Positions 9,393-19,586 are shown, counted from the stretch's first letter. The stretch is DNA of 32,242 nt from Leishmania donovani (GCF_000227135.1 NC_018243.1:167649-199890); one strand, 5' to 3'. Notes: generated by a model from the sequence alone, not told the origin. Made by a program: numbers and translations.

Positions 9393-11251
9393 GGAGAAAG
9401 AGCGCCGAGTGATAGACAAAAAAGAGAAGTACAGGGGGAGAGGGGCCCGTAAAGCACAAGCCCACGCAAAAACGTGCGCGGGGCTGATCGAGTAAAAAGC
9501 TCGCGAGGTGATGAGTGAAAAGCACGAAAAAAAAAATTTCCTCCGAAGCTACGGCACGGCTCAGGGGAGGGGGATGGAGGCAGGAGAAAGACAGATGCGC
9601 TGATCAATGGGCAGATTCGAAATATGTCAAATAAAAAGAAACTTTAGAACAGAAAAGAGGAGAAGGCGGGGAGGGAGGGCTAGAGATGGCGGGCAGTGAC
9701 ACGCATGCACGCGCAACTTGCTTCGTGTGTGTGTGTGTGTGTGTGTGTGTTTTGTGTGTGGGTGCAGTACGTCATAAGTGCCGGTTGCGGCGAAAGCATA
9801 CCAAAAGGTCGCAGAGTGAGAGAGAGAGAGGGGGAACGATAAAGTGGAGGATTCCCGGCTGGAGAAGGGCGACAGCGCACGTGCAAGAGCAGCAGCAGCA
9901 GCCGACATACGCGTGTGCGTGTTAAAGCGCCGTAGGCTTGCCTCCCGCCCCGTGTTTCTCCGCTTCCCAATATCGTGCATTTCAGGACTCGTACTCCCTC
10001 CTGCCATGAGGGGTGTCTCTGTCGTCCTTTCACTACGCCAATGACTCGGCGCGTCTGCTTCCCACTTTCTCTGTTTCGCTCTTTCCACCCTCCGCAGCCT
10101 CAAAGCCGGAAAGCGAAACAGAGCGGAGGATAGCGGGCACGCTCACACCCACTCGCGCGCGAAGCGGTATCGAAGGACTCATGCGGGGTGCGCTCACGTG
10201 CAACTGAGGTGTGCGGAGGTGGCCCCCCTCCCCCCGCGTCATCACATGGGAGGGAGGGGGGTCAAACAGAGAGAAAACAGAAAGTAGGAACGCCGCGTGT
10301 GAGAAAAGGCGGTGGCGAGACGAGGAAAGGGTCGCTGCATCACCACCCAATGGCCCGAGTGCCGTGGTAAAACCCACAAAACGGTCAGAGGAACGCGCAC
10401 AGTTGCGCTCACGTGAGTGGGCCGGAGCGAAGCAGCAGCCCAGGTCGGGTCACACAAGACGCAGTTGTGTCATCACACACGCACACCAGTGCAAAGAGCA
10501 TTTGCCCCATTCAAAGAGCCGCACCAACGCCACCGACGCCGACATACGCGGAGTGAAGCACGGGGCTGTCTGTCATGCTTGTGTTATTAAGGGGGCGGGG
10601 CGCGTCACATGAGCGTACGGGGAGAGCACCCAAACACGAAGCCTAGCGATAAAGGAGGCGGGGTCGCAACTCTCCGAAGGCCGCTGCCGTGTGCGCAGGA
10701 CCTCGCCCACTTCTGGTTTACACTTGGTTCACTCATGCAGCACAGTGTCGGTGTGTGCCTGTGCCTTCGCCCTCGTACCACGGCAAGCAGTGCCGTCCTC
10801 CACGAGTGCCCGATCAGCGCGCGGTGATTGGTGCCTGCGTCTACCCCCGGCCATCAACGACCGCACGCCAGTTGACGGCGGCACGACGCGTTCGTGCCGC
10901 CTTCATTCTCTCTGGCGCGCGTCTGCCAGTCTGCATGCCTTTTCGCGCGTTTTAGCCTTTACCGTGCTCAGCTGTCAGCCCGTCCCTTCGCAAACACTCC
11001 AGTGCAGAGGAAGCGAAAGGGGTGGGACGGGGGTGCCGAGCTATCTCCCGCTGCACAAACGCCGCCACCCACGTCATCTCATCGGAGGCGCGCGCCCGCA
11101 CAACGCATCGCGCAGGAGAAGCTGGCCTTCGTCGTTGCTATTCATTCATCTGCTGCGGGGAGTGGCGGCCACATGCGCGCGGCCGGCCTCTCCTCACAAC
11201 ACCCATCCACCCCCGCTCGCTTGCGCCGTGCAACGTTTTTTTCTTTGGTAC
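9393..11251. other. Spacer between helicase-like gene and second amastin-like gene; no gene seen
   Basis: This would contain the 3' untranslated region of the helicase-like gene (nearest its stop at 11252) and the polyadenylation region before the next acceptor. It contains a TG tract at 9725-9750, a short CAG run near 9888-9903 and scattered purine tracts. The plus-strand frame that enters the helicase-like gene from here lacks family resemblance. Confidence 0.55.
9725..9750. repeat. (TG)n microsatellite
   Basis: About thirteen TG units, CA on the transcribed strand, in the 3' spacer of the helicase-like gene. Confidence 0.9.
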
Positions 11252-14200
11252 TCAGCTGTCGCTGACCTCGCGCAGCGCCTCCATCACACACGAGCCAACA
11301 CGTCCGTGCACGTTGTACTCCGTCAGCAGCAGCTGGCATTCCACCTTGGCTGGGACGAAGTCGACGGCATTGCTCGGCGCATCCAAGGCAGCGCCACCAC
11401 CGGCAGCGGACGCTACGGCCGTACGGCGCCACCAGCGGCGAGCACAGAACTGCTTCGAGCTCCCAAGGATGGCGCGGCCGCGCTGCGCAAGCGAGTTGAT
11501 GATCTCCTTCTTCTCCAGCTGCGTCATCACCGTGCGTGGCAAGGAGAAGTGCAGGATTAGGTCCACTTCGGTGCATTGGTGCACATCACGAAGCACGCGA
11601 GGATCTGTCAGCTGCGCATCCGTCAGGACCAGCGCCTCCGCCTCTGATGCTCGAAACAGCTCCACTCTCTCCGTCACCCGCACCATCACAGCGTGGGTGT
11701 CGTGCTCCTGATCGTGGAAAAGACGCTGGAGCTGCGTCACCACCAGCGACTGCTCGCGACGAGCAGAGCAGACGATCACTACACGCGCACCCTGCCCACC
11801 ACGGTGGGCCTCGAACGCAGCATCGCCTCTCTGGTGTGTTGCGTGGCAGCCGGTCGACGACATGTGTTCCACAATGGTGGAGAAGAGATGAGCCACCTTG
11901 GCAGCGTCGATGTCGCTGCCGGATATGCGAGGGCGTCCTTCGCTGCCGCCGTTCGGCGGCGAAGCGGTCACCGGCGCCTCCACTGGTACCGCGCACACCT
12001 GCACGTTCATCACAGCCCATATCGACGCGTCGCGCTGATCGAAGTGCACCAGCCGCTCCCCCGCGTCGGGCATGATGGTGCTATCGAGGAAGCCGCGCAC
12101 CTCAGTGCCCATGCGATCGGCCGTCACCACAAACTGGCACTCCACATCCAGCGCGTTCACCAACGACAGCCACCACGAGTGCACAAAAGACTCCTTCAGC
12201 GGTGGCATGAGCGCCTTCTCGAGATTGACGAACAACGCCACACGCACGTGTTCCAGCGGTGGCAGGGCGGACGCCTCCCCCTGCACCATTCCGAGCGCCA
12301 TCCCCAGGGCGTGATACGTGGTGATCAACAGCGGCACGCGCTGGCGCAGAACGTCAGGCAGCTTAGCTGTGCTGTCTTCTTTAGCCGCTTCGTGCTGCTT
12401 CTCTGCGGCCGCCGACGGCTCCTCGGCAACAGCAACGGCAGAGAAGGGGGTTACCGGTGCCACCATCGGCACAGCAGACGGCACCACAGAGTCCAGCGCA
12501 AGGGCGCGCAGCTCGTCAGCTGCCGGCGGTTCTATACTGTTATCTAGCATCATCGGCAGCACTGCCTCCGCGTTAGTGGGCACCAAAGGAGGCGGCCCTG
12601 CACTCTGACAGCCAGGAGAGGAAGTGGACGAGGCGGCCGTGGAAGACGAGGAAGACGACGATGAAACACTGCGCCGGTCCTCGCCGTGACGGTCTCGGCC
12701 ACGACGGCTACGGTGGTGGTGGTGGTGGTGACGGCGACTCCGGTGACGGGACGGACGCTCGTCGCTGCGGCTGCGGTGGTGGTGGCGGCGGCTGCTTCTT
12801 CGATGGCTGCTGTGCGGCTGCAAGTGCCGCTCCTCGCGGTCCACAAGCCGCCTGTCCTTGCCACCGTCACCACCGTCGACCTCATCACGGCGACGGCGGT
12901 GGCGACGGTGGCTGCGATGGCTGCTTGCGTCCCTCTCTCCTCGACTCTCCGCCTCCCCTCCCCGATCGCTGCGGTCGCCGTGCCGGCTGCGATGGCGATG
13001 GCGGCTGCTGGAGCGCGGCGAGCGTTTCTCGCGATGATGCACTCGCCTGATCTCGTCGTCGTCGCTCTCGGCCTCGTCGCGCTCGCCGCGGTGGCGATGG
13101 TGGCGGCGGTGCGTGCGGGAGGACCGCTTCTCGGCACGCTCCTCGTCGGCATCGTCATCGCTGACCTCCTCATCGTCCCTGTGCCGCCTCCGTTTCAGTT
13201 TTGTATCTCCGCCGGTTGCGCGCTCCCCAGCCGAGCCTTGCGCTGTGCCGGCGGCCTCTGCAGGCAGCGACGCATTCATCACGAGGGCCGCCAGCTCCGA
13301 AAGAGCCGGCACCGTCGCCTGTGCATGGCGCGGAGCAGACTCGGCCTGCGTGGGATCCGCTGGTGGCAGCGCCGGAGCACCGGCAGCAGCAGTCGTGTCA
13401 GTGATGAAGGGGAGCGACAACGGCGGCCCGATAAAGCGCCGACCGCTAGTGGTCTCGGGGAAGGTGGGCATCACACCACCGTGGCCGAGAGCGTCGCTCG
13501 AGTAGGGGCCACTGCCGCCGTCCAGCACCGCCGGCTGCTGCTCAGCCGTCTGCGCCTCCAGCAGTAGCCGGAGCGCGACGCCATCCTTCTGAAACGTGTA
13601 TGGGGCGAATGCTGCGGGGCCGAAGACCGACCCCAGCCAGTGCGCCGCAGAGAGCACCTCTGGGTAGGAGGAGAGGACAATGAGCGCACGAGGAGCCGGT
13701 GGCGATGCAGGATCGGAGGCGGCAGCGGGCTCTGCTGGATCTGGGCGAGCGTCCGCCGCATCCCTGGTGTCCTCCACTGTCTCCTCTGGCTTGGCCTCTG
13801 CCTCGATGGGAGAGGTGGACGCGGGCCCCTCAGCCGCAGCTGGGGGCTTATCAGCAGCTGCCTCCCCTTCACCCTCCACGGGCGCTGGAGGGGCGTCCGC
13901 CTCCTCTGCGGCGCCGGGGTTGGCGTTACTAGTGAATGCCAAAACGTTTGCGCCAGCAGAGAGCAGTGCCGCCGTGCGCTTGCCGATACCACGCGGGCCG
14001 CTCAGCAGCACATGGTCGCCAAGGAGTAGCGCCGGGAGTGCGACCTGCTGCAGTCCCCGAAAAAGAAGGCGTTGTGCCAGCGGTGTCGCCGCGGGCTCGG
14101 CCACCCTGCGCTGCGCATCGGCGCAAAATGGATGCGCCGCAATCGGTGCGCTTGGCTCTGCCGCACCGTTGTCGTTGCCCTCGTCAGCGCCAAGCAAGCC

Positions 14201-14833
14201 GCCTTGCAGCTGGTGCTGCTGTGCGCCTCCCCAGTAGGGCATGAAAGGGCCGTCGGCGCTGGCAGCAGCGGCGTTGCTCTCCATGTAGCTCCTCTCACCG
14301 CCATCGCGACCCCCTCGTCCTCCCCGTACACCGTCCCGCCATCCACCACCGCCGCCGCTACGCTGCTGACGAGAGCTGCTGTGCGCCGCATCTTGCAAAA
14401 CGGCGCAGAGACCGGCCTCGACGAGGGGGTGCAGCTGCGCATCACGCACCGTCAACAGCGGTGGCACCAGCATCGACACCGGGCGTGAGGCGTTGATGCC
14501 GTGCAACGTCAAGAACACGGAGAGGAACTCGCCAGAAAAGAAGTAGTCCAGCAGATACGCCGGCGGCACCCAGGATGTGCGGGTAGTGAGCACAGCATCC
14601 TGCCGCGTCTCCGCCTCGTTCGCATTGCCATCAACGCCTTCACCTTCCTCGTCGCTGTCCGAGAAGTGGCTGAACGGGGACGGAGATGGGTGCTGCGTCA
14701 GTGCTTGACGCTGGGGCACTAGGCCCAGCCGGCCCTTGGCCTCGATGACCAACTCGAGCAGGGACTTCTGCGGTGGCTGCGTGTACACGTTGTCCGTGCT
14801 GGCACGCGTGAAGTGCGGAAAGGAAAAGTTCAT
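11252..14833 (-). CDS. Degenerate DEAD-box helicase-like protein with RS/RH-rich insertion (1193 aa)
   Basis: The fold of a superfamily 2 RNA helicase can be followed in order. A Q-motif-like LQQVALPALLLGD leads to a Walker-A-like GPRGIGKRT (about residue 280). A motif-Ia-like RALIVLSSYPEVL follows (about 384), then LLITTYHALG where TPGRL is expected (about 835). VNLEKAL replaces the DEAD box (about 868), TAD replaces SAT (about 903), then VVIVCSARR and VDLILHFSLPRT (about 1090). AQRGR is the remnant of HRxGR (about 1115). In Walker A an Arg follows the Lys, and DEAD, SAT and the motif VI His are lost, so ATPase activity is doubtful. Two large insertions interrupt domain 1: an acidic Ala/Pro/Glu stretch (about 305-380) and a long linker whose residues 545-738 are extremely rich in Arg, Ser, His and Asp. 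I start at ATG 14833: codon bias begins there, and the frame upstream codes CA-repeat peptide. A nuclear RNA-processing scaffold is a guess. Confidence 0.75.
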   Translation of the reverse strand: MNFSFPHFTRASTDNVYTQPPQKSLLELVIEAKGRLGLVPQRQALTQHPSPSPFSHFSDSDEEGEGVDGNANEAETRQDAVLTTRTSWVPPAYLLDYFFSGEFLSVFLTLHGINASRPVSMLVPPLLTVRDAQLHPLVEAGLCAVLQDAAHSSSRQQRSGGGGGWRDGVRGGRGGRDGGERSYMESNAAAASADGPFMPYWGGAQQHQLQGGLLGADEGNDNGAAEPSAPIAAHPFCADAQRRVAEPAATPLAQRLLFRGLQQVALPALLLGDHVLLSGPRGIGKRTAALLSAGANVLAFTSNANPGAAEEADAPPAPVEGEGEAAADKPPAAAEGPASTSPIEAEAKPEETVEDTRDAADARPDPAEPAAASDPASPPAPRALIVLSSYPEVLSAAHWLGSVFGPAAFAPYTFQKDGVALRLLLEAQTAEQQPAVLDGGSGPYSSDALGHGGVMPTFPETTSGRRFIGPPLSLPFITDTTAAAGAPALPPADPTQAESAPRHAQATVPALSELAALVMNASLPAEAAGTAQGSAGERATGGDTKLKRRRHRDDEEVSDDDADEERAEKRSSRTHRRHHRHRGERDEAESDDDEIRRVHHREKRSPRSSSRHRHRSRHGDRSDRGGEAESRGERDASSHRSHRRHRRRRDEVDGGDGGKDRRLVDREERHLQPHSSHRRSSRRHHHRSRSDERPSRHRSRRHHHHHHRSRRGRDRHGEDRRSVSSSSSSSSTAASSTSSPGCQSAGPPPLVPTNAEAVLPMMLDNSIEPPAADELRALALDSVVPSAVPMVAPVTPFSAVAVAEEPSAAAEKQHEAAKEDSTAKLPDVLRQRVPLLITTYHALGMALGMVQGEASALPPLEHVRVALFVNLEKALMPPLKESFVHSWWLSLVNALDVECQFVVTADRMGTEVRGFLDSTIMPDAGERLVHFDQRDASIWAVMNVQVCAVPVEAPVTASPPNGGSEGRPRISGSDIDAAKVAHLFSTIVEHMSSTGCHATHQRGDAAFEAHRGGQGARVVIVCSARREQSLVVTQLQRLFHDQEHDTHAVMVRVTERVELFRASEAEALVLTDAQLTDPRVLRDVHQCTEVDLILHFSLPRTVMTQLEKKEIINSLAQRGRAILGSSKQFCARRWWRRTAVASAAGGGAALDAPSNAVDFVPAKVECQLLLTEYNVHGRVGSCVMEALREVSDS
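12620..13200 (-). other. RS/RH/RD-rich charged segment inside the helicase-like protein
   Basis: Encodes roughly residues 545-738 of the 1193-residue protein. Arg alternates with Ser, His and Asp/Glu (HRSRH, SRRHHHRSRS, runs of His), ending in a Ser9 tract. The segment is presumably disordered. Such RS-like regions in other eukaryotes bind RNA-processing factors and are phosphorylated. Both strands have long open frames here because the codons are short-period repeats. Confidence 0.8.
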
Positions 14834-15034
14834 CCGAGATGCGCGAAACAGATCGAAGAGAGGAGAGATCGGAATCCGTGAGCGCGCGCACACACGAGAT
14901 GCCGTCGCCCTCCAACCCGTGTCGACGGATGTGTGCCTCAAACCAGTACTCGCTGGAAGTGGGTGTGTCGTCGCCAGAGCGCCCCACACACACACACACG
15001 CGCGCGCGCAAAGAGCGCGAGCAAAACAAGCGAA

Positions 15035-15036
15035 CT
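15035..15036 (-). promoter_or_regulatory. Predicted trans-splice acceptor for the helicase-like gene
   Basis: A T/C-rich tract on the minus strand (about 15042-15080) is followed by AG at 15036-15035. This gives a 5' untranslated leader of about 200 bases before ATG 14833. It would exclude the open frame running up to 15364 from the mature mRNA. Confidence 0.4.
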
Positions 15037-17362
15037 TCAACACGAAATGAAGAAAGGAGGGCGAAACAACAACGAAAGTGACGGCAGTGAGGGAGGGGGC
15101 GTCGTGTGAGGGGGGCGCGTGTGCCGAGCAACTGTGTCGCGGGGTCGCCGCGCAAATCCAGGTGGTAGCGAGGCGGCGTGTTGTTGCTGCTGAAGCGCGC
15201 AATGACGCAGAGCAGCGAAACACAGACACACACACACACACACATACATAGGCGTGGACGCGCGTGCACGCAACGAAGGACAGAGGGAGCGAGCGAGGGA
15301 GAAATGGATGCGAAGTAGGGCGAAGGCAAGAAGAAAACCGATGAGGTGGCGTATCCCCGCACAAGAACAGCGCGTGCGGTGGGCGGTTCTCAAAACACCG
15401 CGCGACAGTGCGGCAGCCGACAAATGGAGAGCTGTATGGCAGTTAAAGGAGAGAAGCGAAGAATAGCGAGAGGGACTGCACAGTTGACCCAACGACGCCC
15501 TACCGAGGCTTCGCATCGGCTCTTTGAGCGGCCGCGGATGCAAGCGCAGGTGGCCTTTTCACTGTCGCTGCCGTTCCTCGGTGGCGACTCACGTCTGCGA
15601 GACCGCGCAGAGCGGGGCGCATGTGCGTTTCTCAGAATTTTTTTATGTCGTTCCTTATTTGTTTCTTTTTTCCCTCGGAGTTGCTGTGGCTTGCTGCGGC
15701 GGATGCGCCTGCCGTTCGCCCTGCGGCACATCGGTGCGCCGCCGTCTTCTCACACTGCCAACCCCTCCCCCGCCTCCACCCCCTGCCTTTTTTTGCGCCC
15801 CAACTCTACATGGAATGCTGATGCGGTGCATGTGCGCGTCGGTAGGTCAGCAGGCTACACCCACAGCGTGCTGGAAAGAAAAACAACAGCGGCATGGGGC
15901 ACCTGCGAACCGGAAGGGCAAGCCTGCGCGAGAGCGATGAGAAGAGACCCATGGAGAGGCAACCGGCGCGTGCATCTCATGCGTGCGGGATGGCGTGAGA
16001 GAAGAAAGCAGGAAGAGAAGGTTGCACACACAGCCACACACACACACACACTAACATACACTAACAGCTCCCAGAAAGACGGAAAGTGGGAGAAGAAAGC
16101 AACATCGCCCAACGGAAAAGATCATAGCCGGCGGCATTGCGCACTGACATGCGAGAGGGCGACAGAGGTGTGCCCGTGGATGGAAAACGACGAAATACCT
16201 GCGAAGACGAAGGGCGGGCAGGGAGGGAAGAAACGGAGGACGCGTCTGTGTGGCGATGGCTGAGGGGGCCGCTGCGAGTACGCAAAAACAACAGCTCGGA
16301 ACGAGGCGTGGTGGACGGGAGCGCCAGAAAAAGAGGCAGAGAGAAGAGAAGCTGGAGAAGGGGGAGAGCTTGCTCCACGCCTCGGCTGTACACATGTGCA
16401 CACCCTCGCGCATGCAGGCAGTCTTCATGCTACCAGACCCCAACTCTCACCCTCACCCGCCGTCCCCATCCCCCGACCTCTTCGCCGACCGCTCCGACTT
16501 CTTCGACTTCCCTCTCATCCCTGCACTACCGCTTGCTCGCTCGCTCGCTTGCTCTCTCCGTACGCATCACAGTCGAAAATCTAACAACGCGCCGTGAAAG
16601 CTGCCTTCCTACGCCCAATGGGCTTGCGCCATTATACGATGGGGTATTTTGCTGTCTGCTGCGACTCGAGGACCCCGCTACCCGCACTCTCTTCCAGCCC
16701 ATCGCGCTGGTGTGCCAGCCGGCCGGATCCTCTCTCGGCTTCCCTCGGTGAACGCTACACGCAGCACCAATCGCGGCCCCTCTCTCTCCCGCACTCTAGA
16801 TCTCGCGCTTCGCCGTCGCATCCGCGTGTGCACGCGCCTACACAACGACAAAAGAAAGGTGGACGAAGCAGCGTCGACAAACTCGTCAGTCTGCGAGGTG
16901 GGGAGGATACCGAGAGACCGAGAAGTACCAAAACGCATCCAGCTGTCGTTGCCCTCCCCCCTCTGCCGCTCTCGCCGTGTGTGGAGGAGGGCGGGAAGGG
17001 GCGCGGGGGAGGGGGCAACGTGCCGAGAGAACGAGGACGGACAGACAGACGAGTGCACAGCAGAGATGCACACAAAACTTGAGAAAAGGAAACCAAAGGT
17101 CCGAAACCGCACACGCATGACGGGCCTACGCCAGCGCGAGAGTGTTCGAGGGAGGAGGAGATGGAGCGGCGGCACCGCCGGAGACGAAACAAACTAATTT
17201 TCCCTATGCTCCATCAACGCCACCGGTCATCGATGTGAATCGAGCTCCAACACCACCTTCATCACCAGCTGGCTCTCCTCAAAGACATGGTCGGAAGAAA
17301 CGCAGCAGTCCAGCGGAGACGGCGCATGTCTGCCCCGCCCCACCACAGGGCCTTCTCCTCCC
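15037..17362. other. Spacer upstream of the helicase-like gene; no gene seen
   Basis: These 2.3 kb carry CA repeats (15229-15244, 16035-16050), purine tracts on the plus strand and no frame with coding bias. They would hold the 3' untranslated region of the gene at 17363-18349 and the splice signals of the helicase-like gene. The longest plus-strand frame (15346-16263) is compositionally simple and matches nothing I recognise. Confidence 0.55.
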
Positions 17363-18349
17363 TTACTCGGGGGAACGCTGCAAGTTCGGGTGCGTGTCCG
17401 GGGAGCGGATCAGCATGCCGTCGTCCAGCGGGGTCTGGTGGCGATGGCTAATAAGCTTGAGGATCTCGTCGCTGATTTTCTCCAGCGAGCCGGTGCCGAC
17501 GTGGACTTCACCGCGCTCTGGGCACTCGATCATTTCAAAGAGAAGCGGTGAGTTGTCGAACGGGCCATCGTTGAAGGTGATGGCCTGCAGGATTTCCGTC
17601 GTGGCCGCGTTGTACGGAACCTTCATCATGTTCATGTCATCTAAGATCTTCAGCGCCATGCGATGCGCGTGGGCATGCTGCTCGCCGCCGATGCGGAGGA
17701 TGTTCGCGAGGTCGTTGCAGACGGCCGTGTCGAAGGCATCCTTGACGGCGGTGCTCACAACGTCGTCGCACTTCTTCATGTGAGCCTTCACCTTTACCTG
17801 CTCCTCTTGTTGTTGGTCGAGGTAGCTCTGCTTGAAGGCCGATAAGCCGCGCTTCAGCACGTCCTTGATGTGGAAACTCGTGAGCTCGTGATGCTTGTAC
17901 TCCTTGTGCTTCATTCGGATGGGGTACATCGTCTCCTCGTAGAAGGTGATGAGCGACTTCACATCCTTCCAGTTTGTCTCGCGGAACTTCTTGAGGGCAC
18001 CAGGGATGGGCTGCAGCCTGCTCGGGTCCCCCAAGAACTTGCTCGCCACCTGCTGTTCGATACTGGTGTAGTCCACCTCGTCCGTGATCGTGGCAATAAG
18101 GGGGGCAAAGCGGGTGCGGGCAAGGTCCATCTCCGTGAAGGCCACCAGCCGCGGGTTGCACACCTTCTCCAGAATGGCGGCAGGCACCTTGTTCACCGCC
18201 GCCACCTCCTCCTTGGACACAGCGCTGCCGAGCTTCTTGGCCGTGGTAGCCGGCACCGAGTTCTGCAGCACGGCAATGCTGTGCGCGGCGCGCGTGGTCT
18301 GGATAGCCATCGCGAACGCGGCGGTGCTGCAGGCATGGCGACGCAGCAT
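17363..18349 (-). CDS. Unrecognised, probably mitochondrial protein (328 aa)
   Basis: I do not recognise the family. The first 25 residues (MLRRHACSTAAFAM...RAAHS) are rich in Arg, Ala and Ser without acidic residues, like a mitochondrial import signal. The remainder is soluble and helical. A Lys/Glu-rich middle (about 125-205) has KEYKHHEL and a QQQEEQVKVK stretch suggesting coiled coil. Near residues 240-265 an ALKILDDMNMMKVPYN motif resembles a single PPR-like helical hairpin. No catalytic motif is visible. The start at ATG 18349 is chosen because the frame upstream lacks coding bias; a second ATG lies 14 codons further in. Codon use is typical of the window's real genes. A structural subunit of a mitochondrial complex or ribosome is possible, but this is inference. 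Confidence 0.75.
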   Translation of the reverse strand: MLRRHACSTAAFAMAIQTTRAAHSIAVLQNSVPATTAKKLGSAVSKEEVAAVNKVPAAILEKVCNPRLVAFTEMDLARTRFAPLIATITDEVDYTSIEQQVASKFLGDPSRLQPIPGALKKFRETNWKDVKSLITFYEETMYPIRMKHKEYKHHELTSFHIKDVLKRGLSAFKQSYLDQQQEEQVKVKAHMKKCDDVVSTAVKDAFDTAVCNDLANILRIGGEQHAHAHRMALKILDDMNMMKVPYNAATTEILQAITFNDGPFDNSPLLFEMIECPERGEVHVGTGSLEKISDEILKLISHRHQTPLDDGMLIRSPDTHPNLQRSPE

Positions 18350-19194
18350 GATTGCTGTGAGTGGGGCGCGTGCGTGTAAGAAGAGGCTGGAAGCACGACA
18401 GCGGCTCAAATCGTAAAACAGCACCACCACCACCACCACCACAAGGTCTCCCGCAGAAACGAAGATGAGGGGGCTGCAAGTAATGGCCGCGTGCGTCTGT
18501 CTCTCTCCCTCTCTCTGTAATGTATGCTTACTCTGTGTGCGTGCGTGCGCGAAGGCTTTGGGCGTCGAACTCCCACTCCAGCACCGCGTAGCGCTCCGTG
18601 ATATGCCGCGGTGACAAGAAAGAAAAAAACGACCGAAGAGACCGGCACGGTAAGAGATGCGCAGAAGATGTGCAAGCGCCGTCGGAGTTGGTGGTGATCG
18701 CCGGAGATGGGAAGAGTTGTGAAGCGGTGGTGTGGAGCACAGCGACAATGAAAGGGGCTTGCTGGTGTGCTGAGACGAAACGGAGAGAGAAGGGCGTGCG
18801 TAGCTGGGAAGGACTAAGAGAGAGGGGGTGCAGGGTTAAGGTCACGAGCGCACACGTGCGCGCCACGCCAAGCTAAAAAGCAAAGAGAGTGACACGCGGC
18901 TACGGCTGCGGCTACCACGTTTATGCGTGTGTGTCGCCTGTGCAGGAAGCGTTCGTGTTTCTGAGCGCAGCTGATGCCTTCCGTTTCGTCCATGCAAGAA
19001 AAGGAGAAAACATATATGAGAGAGGGAGGCAGAAGACGCTTGCACGCACGCGCACACACGTGAGTCGTGCCCCGCTCCGCAGCGTACGTGGATCGCATGC
19101 TCGCCTGCACCGCATCCCGCCTTTCCGTTTACGTTTACCGCCTCTTCGGCGCTGATCGACTTTTTCTCGCGCTTGCTTATCAGGGCGAGTTCGT
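18350..19194. other. Spacer upstream of the mitochondrial-like gene; no gene seen
   Basis: No coding frame is supported. It contains a CAC trinucleotide run (about 18421-18442), which is GTG on the transcribed strand, and plus-strand purine stretches. Several AGs lie within 40 bases of ATG 18349, so the splice acceptor cannot be fixed. Confidence 0.5.
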
Positions 19195-19586
19195 CTGTCT
19201 GCCGTGCACCAGGCGAGGCCAAACACCACACCCTACACCGCCACCTCTGACGCACACACACACGCACCTCCGGCTCCTCCTGCCACGGGCGCCCGTCGTC
19301 TGGTGCGAAGCAGCCGTAGACGCGCACGGTACAGCAGTGCGCCGACTCGGTCGTCGGGGAGCACGGCCCCCCGCCTCAAGCTCTACCCACCAACAGCCGC
19401 TTCGCATGCCGCCGCGACGCCACGCAGCCCAGGACCTGACCGCCGACATCTGTAGCGATACGTCGCTCTGACCTCGCCACGTCGCAGGTGCCTGAGCCTG
19501 TCACCGCCGGAGGTGGTGCGGCGTTCGGCAGGGACGGGGGAGATCCCCTGGCGTCTTGGCACACGGAGCGGGGCTGGGGTGGGGGG
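19195..19586. repeat. Direct repeat, copy 2 (identical to 1-392)
   Basis: Identical to the first 392 bases of the window and in the same orientation. It lies 540-930 bases downstream of the DHODH stop on the transcribed strand, so it probably sits in that gene's 3' untranslated region or intercistronic RNA. The right boundary is a G-run of 11 (19581-19591), after which the copies differ. The region before 19195 cannot be compared because copy 1 begins at the window edge. Confidence 0.9.

Noticed and set aside
6386..9750. CRISPR-like or tandem-repeat array
   Set aside because: Only dinucleotide microsatellites are present, with no spaced repeats.
10691..11560. Plus-strand open frame of 289 codons
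   Set aside because: No coding bias in the spacer part, and antisense to the helicase-like gene in the rest. All other genes are on the minus strand.
12686..13567. Plus-strand open frame of 293 codons
   Set aside because: Antisense shadow of the Arg/Ser/His-rich repeat in the helicase-like gene, giving a Val/Ala-rich product.
14834..15364. 177-residue N-terminal extension of the helicase-like protein
   Set aside because: It encodes VCVCVCV-type CA-repeat peptide and lacks coding third-position bias. A good splice acceptor at 15035 would leave most of it out of the mRNA.
15346..16263. Plus-strand open frame of 305 codons
   Set aside because: Spacer DNA of simple composition with poor third-position bias and no recognisable motif.
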